DNA of 36,049 nt from an uncultured Bacteroidota bacterium (GCA_903919535.1 CAIXIP010000083.1:1-36049); one strand, 5' to 3'; positions 7,662 through 16,101 are shown, counted from the stretch's first letter. The notes: generated from the sequence alone by a model not told the origin. A program made the numbers and translations.

Positions 7662-8849
7662 TTACTTAATAACTCCTAATTCTTTTCCAATTTTTGCAAA
7701 AGCAGCTAATGCTTTATCGATATGTTCTTTTTCGTGAGCCGCTGAAAGCTGAACACGAATGCGTGCTTGCCCTTTAGGAACAACCGGATAAAAGAAACCT
7801 GTTACGTAAATTCCTTCATTTAATAATTTAGCAGCAAATTCTTGTGCTAATTTAGCATCGTATAGCATCACAGGAACAATAGCAGAATCACCATCTTTGA
7901 TTTCTAATCCAACTTTTTTAATTCCTTGTTTAAAATAATTTACATTCCATTCTAATTTATCACGCAATTCGGTTGTTTTGCTTAGCAGATCCAAAACGGC
8001 AATAGATGCCCCAACAATATGCGGAGCTAGGGAGTTACTGAATAGATAAGGGCGAGAACGCTGACGTAATAATTCAATAATTTCTTTCTTGGCGGAAGTA
8101 AATCCACCCATTGCTCCACCCAAAGCTTTTCCAAGTGTTCCAGTAACAATATCAACACGGTGCATTACATTTTTTAATTCAATTGTTCCGCGACCAGTTT
8201 TCCCTATGAAGCCACTAGCATGACTTTCGTCAACCATTACCAACGCATCATATTTATCTGCTAAATCACAAATTTTATCCAATGGGGCTACAAAACCATC
8301 CATTGAAAACACACCATCTGTAACGATTATTCTATAACGCTGTTTCTGTGCAAGTTTTAACTGTTCTTCCAAATCAGCCATGTCTGAGTTTTTATAACGA
8401 TACCGTTGTGCTTTGCACAAACGAACTCCGTCAATAATGGATGCATGATTTAATTCGTCAGAAATAATTGCATCCTCTTCACCAAATAATGGTTCGAATA
8501 CTCCACCATTCGCATCAAAGCAAGCGGCATATAAAATGGTATCTTCTTGCCCTAAAAATGTTGAAAGTTTTTGTTCTAATTCTTTATGAATATCTTGTGT
8601 GCCACAAATAAAACGCACACTGCTCATTCCATAACCACGGGTATCTAAAGTTTTGTGAGCAGCTTCAATAACTTTTGGGTGTGATGACAAGCCAAGATAA
8701 TTATTAGCACAAAAAATGATTACTTCTTTTCCATTCACTTTTACAACAGCGCCTTGCTCTGTTTCAATAATTCGTTCGCGTTTAAATAGACCTGCTTCTT
8801 CAATGTTTTTTAATTCTGTTTGAAGATGATTTTGGAAATTTCCGTACAT
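7662..8849 (-). CDS. kbl: Glycine C-acetyltransferase (2-amino-3-ketobutyrate CoA ligase)
   Basis: This PLP enzyme interconverts 2-amino-3-oxobutanoate plus CoA with glycine plus acetyl-CoA, the second step of threonine breakdown. The PLP lysine is K241 in [19 protein letters not shown] (206-214) carries the PLP-contacting Asp/His. The N-terminus ([21 protein letters not shown]) and C-terminus ([19 protein letters not shown]) match Kbl more closely than BioF or serine palmitoyltransferase. Length (395 aa) is normal. The usual partner, threonine dehydrogenase, is not adjacent, so it is encoded elsewhere or a threonine aldolase route is used. Confidence 0.93.
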   Translation of the reverse strand: MYGNFQNHLQTELKNIEEAGLFKRERIIETEQGAVVKVNGKEVIIFCANNYLGLSSHPKVIEAAHKTLDTRGYGMSSVRFICGTQDIHKELEQKLSTFLGQEDTILYAACFDANGGVFEPLFGEEDAIISDELNHASIIDGVRLCKAQRYRYKNSDMADLEEQLKLAQKQRYRIIVTDGVFSMDGFVAPLDKICDLADKYDALVMVDESHASGFIGKTGRGTIELKNVMHRVDIVTGTLGKALGGAMGGFTSAKKEIIELLRQRSRPYLFSNSLAPHIVGASIAVLDLLSKTTELRDKLEWNVNYFKQGIKKVGLEIKDGDSAIVPVMLYDAKLAQEFAAKLLNEGIYVTGFFYPVVPKGQARIRVQLSAAHEKEHIDKALAAFAKIGKELGVIK

Positions 8850-8905
8850 AGCTTAAGTGGGTTTAGATATGAGATTTTAGTTATTATAGTCGTAATTTAG
8901 ATGAA

Positions 8906-8913
8906 CAAAAGTA
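8906..8913 (-). promoter_or_regulatory. -7 box upstream of kbl
   Basis: TACTTTTG on the minus strand (8913-8906) matches TAnnTTTG and lies 57 bases before the kbl start. No -33 TTTG is found at normal spacing, so this is a moderate call. Confidence 0.4.
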
Positions 8914-8948
8914 AATAAAATTTTGTAGGATTTTAATAGCATTTCCAA

Positions 8949-8979
8949 TTTGATAAGAATAACAATTAGTCTAACTTTG
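8949..8979 (+). promoter_or_regulatory. Bacteroidota-type promoter for mnmH-selD
   Basis: -33 TTTG (8949-8952), a 19-base spacer and -7 TAACTTTG (8972-8979) make a full consensus match. The predicted transcript start is near 8985, about 27 bases before the proposed CTG start of mnmH and about 90 before the GTG at 9075, which supports the upstream start. Confidence 0.7.
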
Positions 8980-9011
8980 AACTCTATTTATATTATCTAA
9001 AAAATTACGCC

Positions 9012-10031
9012 CTGCCAATAGTTGTTGATATACAAGAATTTTTAAAACTCTCGGAAAGCCATCCAATATTCGATGTGCGCAGTCCGGGAGAATATGAATA
9101 TGGCCACATTCCGGTTGCGCATAGCTTGCCATTATTTACTAATGAAGAGCGCGCAATTATTGGTACAGCTTACAAGCAAGTAAGTCGCGAATTGGCTGTT
9201 AATAAAGGCTTAGAGTTCTTCGGACCCAAGATGAAAGATTTGGCTGAATCAGCAAAAAAAATAAATTCGGGAACCACATTTTTAGTTCATTGTTGGCGAG
9301 GAGGTATGCGAAGTGGCAGCGTTGCATGGCTTTTAGAGTTATACGGATTTAAAGTCTATTTGCTTAAAGGAGGTTATAAATCATTTCGGAATTTCGCTTT
9401 GGAAAGTTTTTCTGAAGATAGAAAAATGTTAGTGCTTGGTGGACGCACGGGTTCTGGGAAAACATTGATTTTAAAAGAGCTTGAAAAATTAGGAGAACAA
9501 ATAATTGATCTGGAGCACCTAGCTCACCATAAAGGGTCTTCGTTTGGTGCTTTGGGTGAAGCTCCGCAACCAACGCAAGAAATGTTTGAGAATGAATTGT
9601 TTTTTCAATTACTTAAATCCGATAAAAATAAAACTGTTTGGTTGGAGGATGAGAGTAATAGAATTGGAGCAAGGACTATTCCTCAATCAATATTCGAAAA
9701 AATGAGAGCGTGTAAAAATGTATTTATTGATCTTCCTTTTGAAGTCCGTTCTGAATACTTAACACAGGAATATGGGAAATTTAAGTCGGAAGATTTAAAA
9801 GATGCAATAAAACGAATTGAAAAAAGATTGGGCGGACTTGCCACAAAAACAGCCATAGAAGCCATAGATTCAGGAGATATCAAACAAGCTTTCGAATTAT
9901 GTTTGATATATTACGATAAAACATATACTTACGGAAAAAATAAACGTACCCCTGAAAGTGTTATTAATTGTAGTTTTGAGAAATTAGAAGCAGATATTAT
10001 TGCAAAGGGAATTAAAAATTATTCAATCTAA
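9012..10031 (+). CDS. mnmH: tRNA 2-selenouridine synthase MnmH, probable CTG start
   Basis: MnmH (SelU/YbbB) uses selenophosphate from SelD to convert 2-thiouridine at tRNA position 34 to 2-selenouridine through a geranylated intermediate. It has an N-terminal rhodanese domain with catalytic C94 (HCWRGGMRSG) and a C-terminal P-loop domain with Walker A GGRTGSGKT (143-151) and the family motif EDESNRIG. The frame has no ATG or TTG between the stop codon at 8967-8969 and the first GTG at 9075, which would begin inside FDVRSPGE and remove the first rhodanese strand. CTG at 9012 gives LPIVVDIQEFLKLSESHP, aligning with the usual 'M.I..I.EFL.LS..HP' N-terminus. Length is then 339 aa, normal for the family. 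selD follows with no gap. Confidence 0.85.
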   Translation: MPIVVDIQEFLKLSESHPIFDVRSPGEYEYGHIPVAHSLPLFTNEERAIIGTAYKQVSRELAVNKGLEFFGPKMKDLAESAKKINSGTTFLVHCWRGGMRSGSVAWLLELYGFKVYLLKGGYKSFRNFALESFSEDRKMLVLGGRTGSGKTLILKELEKLGEQIIDLEHLAHHKGSSFGALGEAPQPTQEMFENELFFQLLKSDKNKTVWLEDESNRIGARTIPQSIFEKMRACKNVFIDLPFEVRSEYLTQEYGKFKSEDLKDAIKRIEKRLGGLATKTAIEAIDSGDIKQAFELCLIYYDKTYTYGKNKRTPESVINCSFEKLEADIIAKGIKNYSI

Positions 10032-11072
10032 ATGGAAAAAGTAAAACTCACACAATATAGTCATGGTGGTGGATGTGGATGCAAAATAGCTCCTCAATTG
10101 CTGGATGAAATTTTAAGATCAAATTTTGAAGCCCCAAAAAATGATAAACTAATTGTTGGAAATAGTTCAAAAGATGATGCTGCTGTTTATGATATTGGCA
10201 ATGGACAAGGAATGATTAGTACTACTGATTTTTTTATGCCAATTGTTGATGATGCATTTGAATTCGGAAAAATTGCATCAGCCAATGCAATAAGTGATGT
10301 GTATGCAATGGGAGGGAAGCCGCTGATGGCAATAGCAATTTTAGGTTGGCCGATAAATAAATTACCGGCAGAAATTGCCCAACAGGTTATTGAAGGCGCT
10401 CGTGCAATTTGTGCGGAAGCAGGTATTCCCCTTGCTGGCGGACATAGTATCGATAGTCCTGAGCCAATTTTCGGACTTGCTGTGAGTGGCATAATTGATT
10501 TAAAAAACTTGAAACAAAATAATACAGCAAAAGAAGGAAACTTAATATATCTCACAAAAAAGATTGGTGTTGGTATTCTTTCATCTGCCGGGAAAAAAGG
10601 GATTTTAAAAGAAGAGCATCTTGGTGTTGCAGCTAAACAAATGATGAAATTGAATAAGTTGGGTGAAAAAGCCGGTCAATTAAAAGGTATTGCTGCAATG
10701 ACTGATGTTACTGGTTTTGCTTTGTTGGGGCATTTAATTGAAATGGCCGAAGGGAGCAATTTAACAGCAGAAATAAGTTATTCAAAAATACCACTTTTGG
10801 AAGGGCTGGAGTTTTACACTTCCCAAAAATGCATGCCAGGTAACACTCAAAAAAATTGGAAAAGTTTTGAAACAAAAGTTACTGGTATGACGGAAGAATT
10901 AACCTATACCCTTTGTGATCCACAAACAAATGGGGGCTTATTGATAGCTGTTGACCCAGATTCAAAAAACGAGTTTGAAAATTTATTGATCTCTGAAGGT
11001 TATAGCGATTTCATTGAACCGATTGGAGTTATGAAAAGTAAAAGTGGAAGTGTGGTTGTAATTAAAGAGTAA
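10032..11072 (+). CDS. selD: Selenide, water dikinase SelD (cysteine form)
   Basis: SelD makes selenophosphate from selenide and ATP. The N-terminus SHGGGCGCK carries C15 and K18, equivalent to the catalytic Cys17 and Lys20 of E. coli, so this is the Cys and not the selenocysteine variant. The glycine-rich ATP-binding region and the AIR-synthase-like motifs (DDAAVYD, TDFFMPIVDDAFEFG, DPQTNGGLL) are all present. Its ATG immediately follows the mnmH stop (TAA-ATG), so translation is coupled. With mnmH as its only visible partner and no selA, selB or selC here, the local use of selenium is tRNA modification. Confidence 0.96.
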   Translation: MEKVKLTQYSHGGGCGCKIAPQLLDEILRSNFEAPKNDKLIVGNSSKDDAAVYDIGNGQGMISTTDFFMPIVDDAFEFGKIASANAISDVYAMGGKPLMAIAILGWPINKLPAEIAQQVIEGARAICAEAGIPLAGGHSIDSPEPIFGLAVSGIIDLKNLKQNNTAKEGNLIYLTKKIGVGILSSAGKKGILKEEHLGVAAKQMMKLNKLGEKAGQLKGIAAMTDVTGFALLGHLIEMAEGSNLTAEISYSKIPLLEGLEFYTSQKCMPGNTQKNWKSFETKVTGMTEELTYTLCDPQTNGGLLIAVDPDSKNEFENLLISEGYSDFIEPIGVMKSKSGSVVVIKE

Positions 11073-11086
11073 ATCTGCTTGAAAAA

Positions 11087-12229
11087 TTATTTCAATTCTC
11101 TCAAAGCTTTTTTGAGTGTGCCAACTACTTCATCAATTTCTTCAGTAGTTGTGTGTTTTCCTAAGCTAAAACGTATAGAGCTATAAGAATCGTCATCACT
11201 GAGTCCCATTGCCTTTAAAACATGCGAGGGTTCTGAAATCGCAGAAGTGCAAGCGGAGCCCATAGCAACAGCAATATTTGAAATTTTCTTAATTATCGTT
11301 TCTGAACGAATTCCTTGAAAACAAATATTTGTAGTATTAAATAAACGATTTCTGGTGCTTCCGTTAATGAATATATTTTCTAATGAACAGAGTTGTTGCT
11401 CTAGTCGTGCGCGTAGTTTGGAGATTCTGACTGCATCATCCCACATTTCTTGTTTAGCAATTTCACAGGATTTGCCAAGTCCAACAATACCTGTTACATT
11501 TAATGTTCCAGATCGCACTCCGCGTTCATGCCCGCCACCATCTATTTGTGGATACAAATTAACTCTGGGGTCTTTTCTGCGGATATATAATGCACCTACA
11601 CCTTTTGGCCCATAAAATTTATGTGCACTTAAACACATAAGGTCAATGTGTTCGTCTTCTATATCTACATTAATTTTTCCAACAGTTTGTGTCGCATCGC
11701 ATAAAAAAATGCTATTATTGAAATGAACTAATTCGGCTATTTCCTTAATCGGCTGAATAACTCCCGTTTCATTATTGGCATACATTACTGCAACCAAAAT
11801 GGTATCTGGGCGAAACGCATTTTTAAGTTCATCCAAGTCAATCAATCCTTCTCTGTCAACAGATAAATAAGTAATGTCAGCCCCTCTTCTTTCTAATGAT
11901 TTGCAAGTATCCAATACCGCTTTGTGTTCTGTTTTTACAGTGATAATATGTTTGCCTTTGGTTTGATAATTTTCCCAAACTCCTTTTATTGCCAAGTTTA
12001 TTGCTTCGGTAGCACCGGAAGTAAATATAATCTCTTGTTCAAGGCAATTTATAAGATTGGCAACTTGATGTCGTGCTGTTTTTACGGCATCTTCGGCTAT
12101 CCAACCAAATGCATGCGTTCGGCTAGATGCATTTCCAAATTTTTCGGTAAAGTAAGGCAACATTGTATCCAGCACTCTTTTATCAACAGGAGTTGTGGCA
12201 TTATAGTCTAAATAAATAGGGCTTTTCAC
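11087..12229 (-). CDS. Cysteine desulfurase, IscS/NifS type
   Basis: This PLP enzyme removes sulfur (or selenium from selenocysteine) from cysteine onto its own Cys. PLP Lys is K204 (SAHKFYGPKG); the mobile-loop Cys is C327 in GSACTSAISEPSHVLKAMG, the IscS-like group I signature. The N-terminus KSPIYLDYNATTPVD is canonical, so the GTG at 12229 is the start. It converges on selD with 14 bases between stops and diverges from sufS. No iscU, iscA or hscAB is nearby, so it is not part of an ISC operon; candidate roles are tRNA thiolation and selenium supply to SelD. Confidence 0.93.
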   Translation of the reverse strand: MKSPIYLDYNATTPVDKRVLDTMLPYFTEKFGNASSRTHAFGWIAEDAVKTARHQVANLINCLEQEIIFTSGATEAINLAIKGVWENYQTKGKHIITVKTEHKAVLDTCKSLERRGADITYLSVDREGLIDLDELKNAFRPDTILVAVMYANNETGVIQPIKEIAELVHFNNSIFLCDATQTVGKINVDIEDEHIDLMCLSAHKFYGPKGVGALYIRRKDPRVNLYPQIDGGGHERGVRSGTLNVTGIVGLGKSCEIAKQEMWDDAVRISKLRARLEQQLCSLENIFINGSTRNRLFNTTNICFQGIRSETIIKKISNIAVAMGSACTSAISEPSHVLKAMGLSDDDSYSSIRFSLGKHTTTEEIDEVVGTLKKALRELK

Positions 12230-12233
12230 AAGT

Positions 12234-12241
12234 CAAAAGTA
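12234..12241 (-). promoter_or_regulatory. Possible -7 box just before the IscS-like gene
   Basis: TACTTTTG on the minus strand (12241-12234) matches TAnnTTTG but ends only 4 bases before the GTG start. If used, the mRNA would be nearly leaderless. No -33 box at good spacing was seen. Confidence 0.3.
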
Positions 12242-12333
12242 AGAAAATAAATACAGTTCATTAGGTGTCTGTAAAACCCGAAAAATTAAAAACATTTCAA
12301 AATCTATCGCCTAAGCATGTATTTATTGCTTAA

Positions 12334-12367
12334 TTGTAATCCTTATTTAGAATTATTCTTAACTTTG
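12334..12367 (+). promoter_or_regulatory. Promoter of the suf cluster
   Basis: -7 TAACTTTG (12360-12367) is a full match to TAnnTTTG. TTG at 12334-12336 with a 23-base spacer is a possible -33. The box ends 11 bases before the sufS ATG, implying a very short leader. Confidence 0.55.
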
Positions 12368-12378
12368 TATTCTCAATT

Positions 12379-13626
12379 ATGACTGAAGTAAAAACGATAC
12401 AAAAAGCAAATATCGATATTCAAAAAATTCGAACTGATTTTCCAATACTTTCTCGTAAGGTAAATGGAAAGCCGCTTGTTTATTTTGATAATGGAGCAAC
12501 CGCACAAAAACCACAACAGGTAATTGATGCAATTGACAATTATTATAAAGATAAAAATGCAAATATTCATCGTGGTGTTCATACTTTAAGTCAGGAAATT
12601 ACTGTTTGTTATGAAAATGCTCGTTCAACAATTCAAAAACATCTGAACGCTAAACATTCGCATGAGATTATTTTTACAAGTGGAACAACAGCATCTATCA
12701 ATTTAGTTGCATCCTCTTTCGGAAAGAAATTTATATCAAAAGGAGATGAAATAATTATTTCTGCGATGGAACATCATTCCAATATACTGCCTTGGCAAGT
12801 TTTGTGTGAAGAAAAAGGGGCACTTTTAAAAGTGATTCCAATAAATGATTCAGGTGAATTATTAATGGATGAATACAAAAAGTTGTTGAGTGACAAAACA
12901 AAAATTGTTGCTATAACACATATTTCAAATACACTCGGAACAATCAATCCAATTAAAGAAATTATTGAATTAGCTCACGCCAAAAACATTCCTGTAATGA
13001 TTGATGGAGCACAAGCTGTTCCTCATACTTCAGTGGATGTTCAGGCATTGGATTGTGATTTTTATGTATTCAGTGGACATAAATTATTTGGACCAACCGG
13101 AGTTGGAATTTTATATGGGAAAGAAAAATGGTTAAATGAAATTCCTCCTTACCAAGTTGGTGGCGGAACTATAAAAACAGTTACTTTCGAAAAAACAGAA
13201 TATGCAGATTTGCCATTAAAGTTCGAGGCGGGAACTCCACATATCGAAGGCGGAGTTGGACTAGCTGTGGCTATTGATTATGTAAATGAAATTGGTTTAT
13301 CAAAGATCGCAGCATATGAACATGAATTATTAATTCATGCAACTGATGCATTACAAAAAATAGAAGGTGTGAAAATTATTGGAACGGCAAAAAATAAAGC
13401 AAGTGTCATTTCATTTGTGGTGGACGGATTGCATCCTTTTGACATTGGAACTATTTTGGATCAGTTGGGAATAGCTGTGAGAACAGGTCATCATTGCACA
13501 CAGCCTTTGATGAAGCGTTTCGGAATACAAGGAACTATTCGAGCTTCCTTTGCATTTTACAATACAATTGAAGAAATTGAAGAATTCATTATTGGTCTTA
13601 ACAGAGCAATAAAAATGTTGAAATAA
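12379..13626 (+). CDS. sufS: Cysteine desulfurase SufS
   Basis: This group II cysteine desulfurase supplies persulfide sulfur to Fe-S cluster assembly. PLP Lys is K235 (FSGHKLFGPTG) and the catalytic Cys is C373 in RTGHHCTQPLM, the SufS-type signature. The N-terminal DFPIL..KVNGKPLVYFDNGATAQKP is canonical. Length (415 aa) is normal. sufE begins one base after its stop, the expected donor-acceptor pair. sufBCD are not in the window, so the scaffold genes are either elsewhere or this is a detached cluster. Confidence 0.96.
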   Translation: MTEVKTIQKANIDIQKIRTDFPILSRKVNGKPLVYFDNGATAQKPQQVIDAIDNYYKDKNANIHRGVHTLSQEITVCYENARSTIQKHLNAKHSHEIIFTSGTTASINLVASSFGKKFISKGDEIIISAMEHHSNILPWQVLCEEKGALLKVIPINDSGELLMDEYKKLLSDKTKIVAITHISNTLGTINPIKEIIELAHAKNIPVMIDGAQAVPHTSVDVQALDCDFYVFSGHKLFGPTGVGILYGKEKWLNEIPPYQVGGGTIKTVTFEKTEYADLPLKFEAGTPHIEGGVGLAVAIDYVNEIGLSKIAAYEHELLIHATDALQKIEGVKIIGTAKNKASVISFVVDGLHPFDIGTILDQLGIAVRTGHHCTQPLMKRFGIQGTIRASFAFYNTIEEIEEFIIGLNRAIKMLK

Positions 13627-13627
13627 A

Positions 13628-14047
13628 ATGAGCATCGAAGAAACAGAACACGAAATAATTGAAGAGTTTGAAACTTTTGACGATTGGATGCAGAAGTATG
13701 AATACATCATTGATCTCGGAAAGTCACTGCCATTAATTGATGGCAAATATAAAACCGCAGATCATTTGATCAAAGGTTGTCAGAGTCAGGTTTGGTTACA
13801 TTCAGAAAAAAAAGAGGGGAAAGTTTTTTTTACAGCTGATAGCGATGCAATCATCACAAAAGGAATGGTTGCGCTTATGATACGTGTTTTGTCAGGTCAT
13901 ACTCCTGATGAAATTATGAATGCGAAATTAGATTTTGTAGAAAAAATTGGATTAACGCAACATCTATCGCCAACGAGGAGCAATGGATTAGTGAGTATGA
14001 TCAAACAAATGAAAATGGATGCCATCGCTTATAAAGCGAAGAATTAA
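13628..14047 (+). CDS. sufE: Sulfur acceptor protein SufE
   Basis: SufE accepts persulfide from SufS and enhances its turnover. The acceptor Cys is C51 in the loop IKGCQSQVWLH, preceded by the conserved SLPLIDGKYKTADH. The C-terminal GLTQHLSPTRSNGL is typical. Length (139 aa) is normal. It starts one base after the sufS stop. Confidence 0.95.
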   Translation: MSIEETEHEIIEEFETFDDWMQKYEYIIDLGKSLPLIDGKYKTADHLIKGCQSQVWLHSEKKEGKVFFTADSDAIITKGMVALMIRVLSGHTPDEIMNAKLDFVEKIGLTQHLSPTRSNGLVSMIKQMKMDAIAYKAKN

Positions 14048-14084
14048 TATATTTGAATTACAAATTTTGAAATAGCAAAAAATA

Positions 14085-14414
14085 ATGTCTGCAATAATAA
14101 ATACAACAAACCCTGAATTAGCACAACAAGTGATCGATGTGATAAAAACGTGTTATGATCCGGAAATTCCTGTGGATATTTGGGAGTTAGGATTGATCTA
14201 TGAAATTAATTTAGATCCGGAAAATAATCTAAATGTTAAAATGACATTGACATCTCCTTCTTGTCCGGTTGCAGAAACCTTACCTCCTGAAGTTGAACAA
14301 AAGTTGCGTGAAATAGAAGGAATAAAATCAGCAAAAATTGAGTTGACGTTTTATCCGCCTTGGGTGAAAGATATGATGAGTGAAGTAGCTCAAGTTGAGC
14401 TTGGATTTATGTAA
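14085..14414 (+). CDS. sufT: SufT/MIP18-family (DUF59) Fe-S assembly protein
   Basis: The DUF59 motif CYDPEIPVDIWELGLIY (23-39) and the second signature TSPSCPVAETLPPEVE (57-72, conserved C60) are intact. These proteins help mature Fe-S enzymes after cluster assembly, probably as carriers or targeting factors. At 109 aa it is the stand-alone domain without an ApbC/Mrp ATPase. It lies 37 bases after sufE and 2 bases before the DUF2480 gene. Confidence 0.9.
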   Translation: MSAIINTTNPELAQQVIDVIKTCYDPEIPVDIWELGLIYEINLDPENNLNVKMTLTSPSCPVAETLPPEVEQKLREIEGIKSAKIELTFYPPWVKDMMSEVAQVELGFM

Positions 14415-14416
14415 GA

Positions 14417-14932
14417 ATGGAAAATGAAATTGTAAATAAAGTTGCGCAAAGCGGTTTAATAACAATTAACCTAGAAGATTATTATTCTAAAGGAGAACGT
14501 GTTTTGTTTGACATTAAAGATTTACTTTTTCAAGGATTGATCTTACGTGAAAAAGATATACGTGAATTTGTTGAAAAAGAAAATTGGAGTAGATATCAAA
14601 ATAAATTTGTTGCCATTGTTTGCTCTGTCGATGCTGTTATTCCTACATGGGCATACATGCTTTTAACTGTGCACTTAGAACCTTTTGCAAAAAAAATTGT
14701 CTTTGGTAGTTTAGAAATTTTAGAAATAAATTTATTTGCAGAATCTTTAAGTAAAATAAAAATTGACGATTATAAAGATGCCCGCATCGTTATCAAAGGC
14801 TGTGGCAAACTCCCTGTTCCTACTTTCGCATTTGTTGAATTAACAAAACTTTTGCGTCCGGTAGCAAAAAGTATTATGTATGGTGAACCTTGTTCAACAG
14901 TCCCTTTATACAAAAAAATTACTACCACTTAA
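14417..14932 (+). CDS. DUF2480 family protein
   Basis: This 171-aa soluble protein belongs to a Bacteroidota-restricted family usually found behind sufE/DUF59 genes. Recognisable family stretches are ITINLEDYYSKGERVLFDIKDLLFQGLILREKDFR-like (I at one position), IPTWAYMLLTVHLEP, IKGCGKLPVPTFAFVELTKLL and SIMYGEPCSTVPLYK. Conserved C148-G-K and C163 positions are approximate. There is no signal or membrane segment. Its tight coupling to sufT suggests a cytosolic role in Fe-S or sulfur metabolism, but the biochemical function is unknown to me. Confidence 0.85.
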   Translation: MENEIVNKVAQSGLITINLEDYYSKGERVLFDIKDLLFQGLILREKDIREFVEKENWSRYQNKFVAIVCSVDAVIPTWAYMLLTVHLEPFAKKIVFGSLEILEINLFAESLSKIKIDDYKDARIVIKGCGKLPVPTFAFVELTKLLRPVAKSIMYGEPCSTVPLYKKITTT

Positions 14933-14949
14933 TTGACCGAATTTATACA

Positions 14950-15135
14950 ATGGGGATTTTACTGTTTTCTAGTATTGGCCTTTTACTTTTTTTAAGTGTT
15001 CCAATTATCACTTCGCGATTAGCAAATAGAATGGGACGAAATCCAATGAAGTGGTTTCTTATTGGTTTGCTTTTACCTGTAGTTGCGACAATTATCCTTT
15101 TCTTTCTTCCAGATAAATCAGAAGATAATCAATAA
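14950..15135 (+). CDS. Small two-helix membrane protein (61 aa)
   Basis: Two hydrophobic helices (about residues 2-18 and 32-52) are joined by a basic loop (SRLANRMGRNPMK), with a short acidic tail. A longer frame from 14890 would overlap the end of the DUF2480 gene by 43 bases and adds a polar, non-conserved stretch, so ATG 14950, 17 bases after the DUF2480 stop, is chosen. It is the last gene before a strong terminator. The function is unknown. Confidence 0.6.
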   Translation: MGILLFSSIGLLLFLSVPIITSRLANRMGRNPMKWFLIGLLLPVVATIILFFLPDKSEDNQ

Positions 15136-15160
15136 AAAATTAATCCATTTTTCTTAATAT

Positions 15161-15196
15161 AAAAGGGGATTACAAAAACATTTGTAATCCCCTTTT
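15161..15196. terminator. Strong two-way terminator between the suf cluster and the ars operon
   Basis: AAAAGGGGATTACAAA (15161-15176) pairs perfectly over 16 bases with 15181-15196 around a 4-base loop (AACA). A/T runs on both sides allow it to end both the plus-strand suf transcript and the minus-strand ars transcript. Confidence 0.9.
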
Positions 15197-15215
15197 GTAA
15201 ACTCTTCAATTATTT

Positions 15216-16061
15216 CTAACAACATCCGGAACTAGGAGTGCAACATGATTGAGCAATAGGCTTGTCAGCATAAACAGTGATGCTAAAAATTCCAAAAGCT
15301 CCATTTTTATAATCTGCTAATTCCTTTCCTGATAAATAATTTTTCAAAATTTCATCAGGTATAGAAACAGCCTTCTCTTTTTGAATAGATTTGTTTTCGA
15401 ATCCGGTTTTTTCAATAATACTCAAATATTCATTTTTTTGGATTGCTCCTGAAACACACCCTGCATACATTTCTGCATCTTGTTTCAACCCATCTGGCAA
15501 TTCACCAATTAATACCACATCGGAAATTGAAAAATGCCCGCCAGGTTTTAAAACGCGGTAAATTTCTTTAAATGCATTTACTTTATTTGGAACAAGATTA
15601 AGCACGCAATTACTCACTACAACATCTGCCACATTGCTTGTAATTGGCATTCTTTCAATTTCTCCTAAACGAAATTCAACATTATTGAACCCCAATTTAT
15701 CTGCATTTTCTCTTGCTTTATTTATCATTGCTTCTGTCATATCAATACCAATGATTTTTCCAGTTTCCCCGGCTATTGCTCTTGAAACAAAACAATCATT
15801 GCCTGCTCCAGAACCAAGGTCAACAACAACATCTCCTTTTTTTATTAAAGCAAACTCAGTTGGTAAACCACAACCAAGTCCTAGGTCTGCATTTGGATCA
15901 TAACCTTCAAGTTTTGAATAATCTTCACTGAATATGGTGTAGTCTACACCACAAGTACTGCCTACGCCACAGCAAGATGTTTCATTTTGTTCTTTTGATT
16001 GAAGAGCAATTTCTGTGTATTTCTCTTTTACGATTTGCTTTAATTTTTCTGAGTTTTCCAT
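15216..16061 (-). CDS. arsM: Arsenite methyltransferase ArsM
   Basis: ArsM transfers methyl groups from S-adenosylmethionine to As(III). The SAM site is DLGSGAGND (81-89), with GIDMTEAM (105-112) as motif II. Conserved arsenic-pathway cysteines are C64 (GLGCGLP) and C202 (MYAGCVSGAI). The third Cys found near the C-terminus of algal ArsM is not seen; that region reads GAFGIFSITVY, as in two-cysteine bacterial forms. Extra cysteines cluster at the N-terminus (C30, C31, C37) and in a CC...CC tail (273-274, 280-281). Length (281 aa) is normal. It is the last gene of the operon, 40 bases after the FmdE-like gene. Confidence 0.95.
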   Translation of the reverse strand: MENSEKLKQIVKEKYTEIALQSKEQNETSCCGVGSTCGVDYTIFSEDYSKLEGYDPNADLGLGCGLPTEFALIKKGDVVVDLGSGAGNDCFVSRAIAGETGKIIGIDMTEAMINKARENADKLGFNNVEFRLGEIERMPITSNVADVVVSNCVLNLVPNKVNAFKEIYRVLKPGGHFSISDVVLIGELPDGLKQDAEMYAGCVSGAIQKNEYLSIIEKTGFENKSIQKEKAVSIPDEILKNYLSGKELADYKNGAFGIFSITVYADKPIAQSCCTPSSGCC

Positions 16062-16101
16062 TTGTATTTAATTTTAAGAGTTTTTGTAATGAAACAATAA
16101 A

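Noticed and set aside
9075-10031. mnmH beginning at GTG 9075
   Set aside because: It removes the first strand of the rhodanese domain and leaves a leader of about 90 bases after a good promoter; the in-frame sequence upstream matches the family.
10032-11072. Selenocysteine in SelD
   Set aside because: The active-site position is encoded by a normal Cys codon within GGGCGCK; there is no in-frame TGA.
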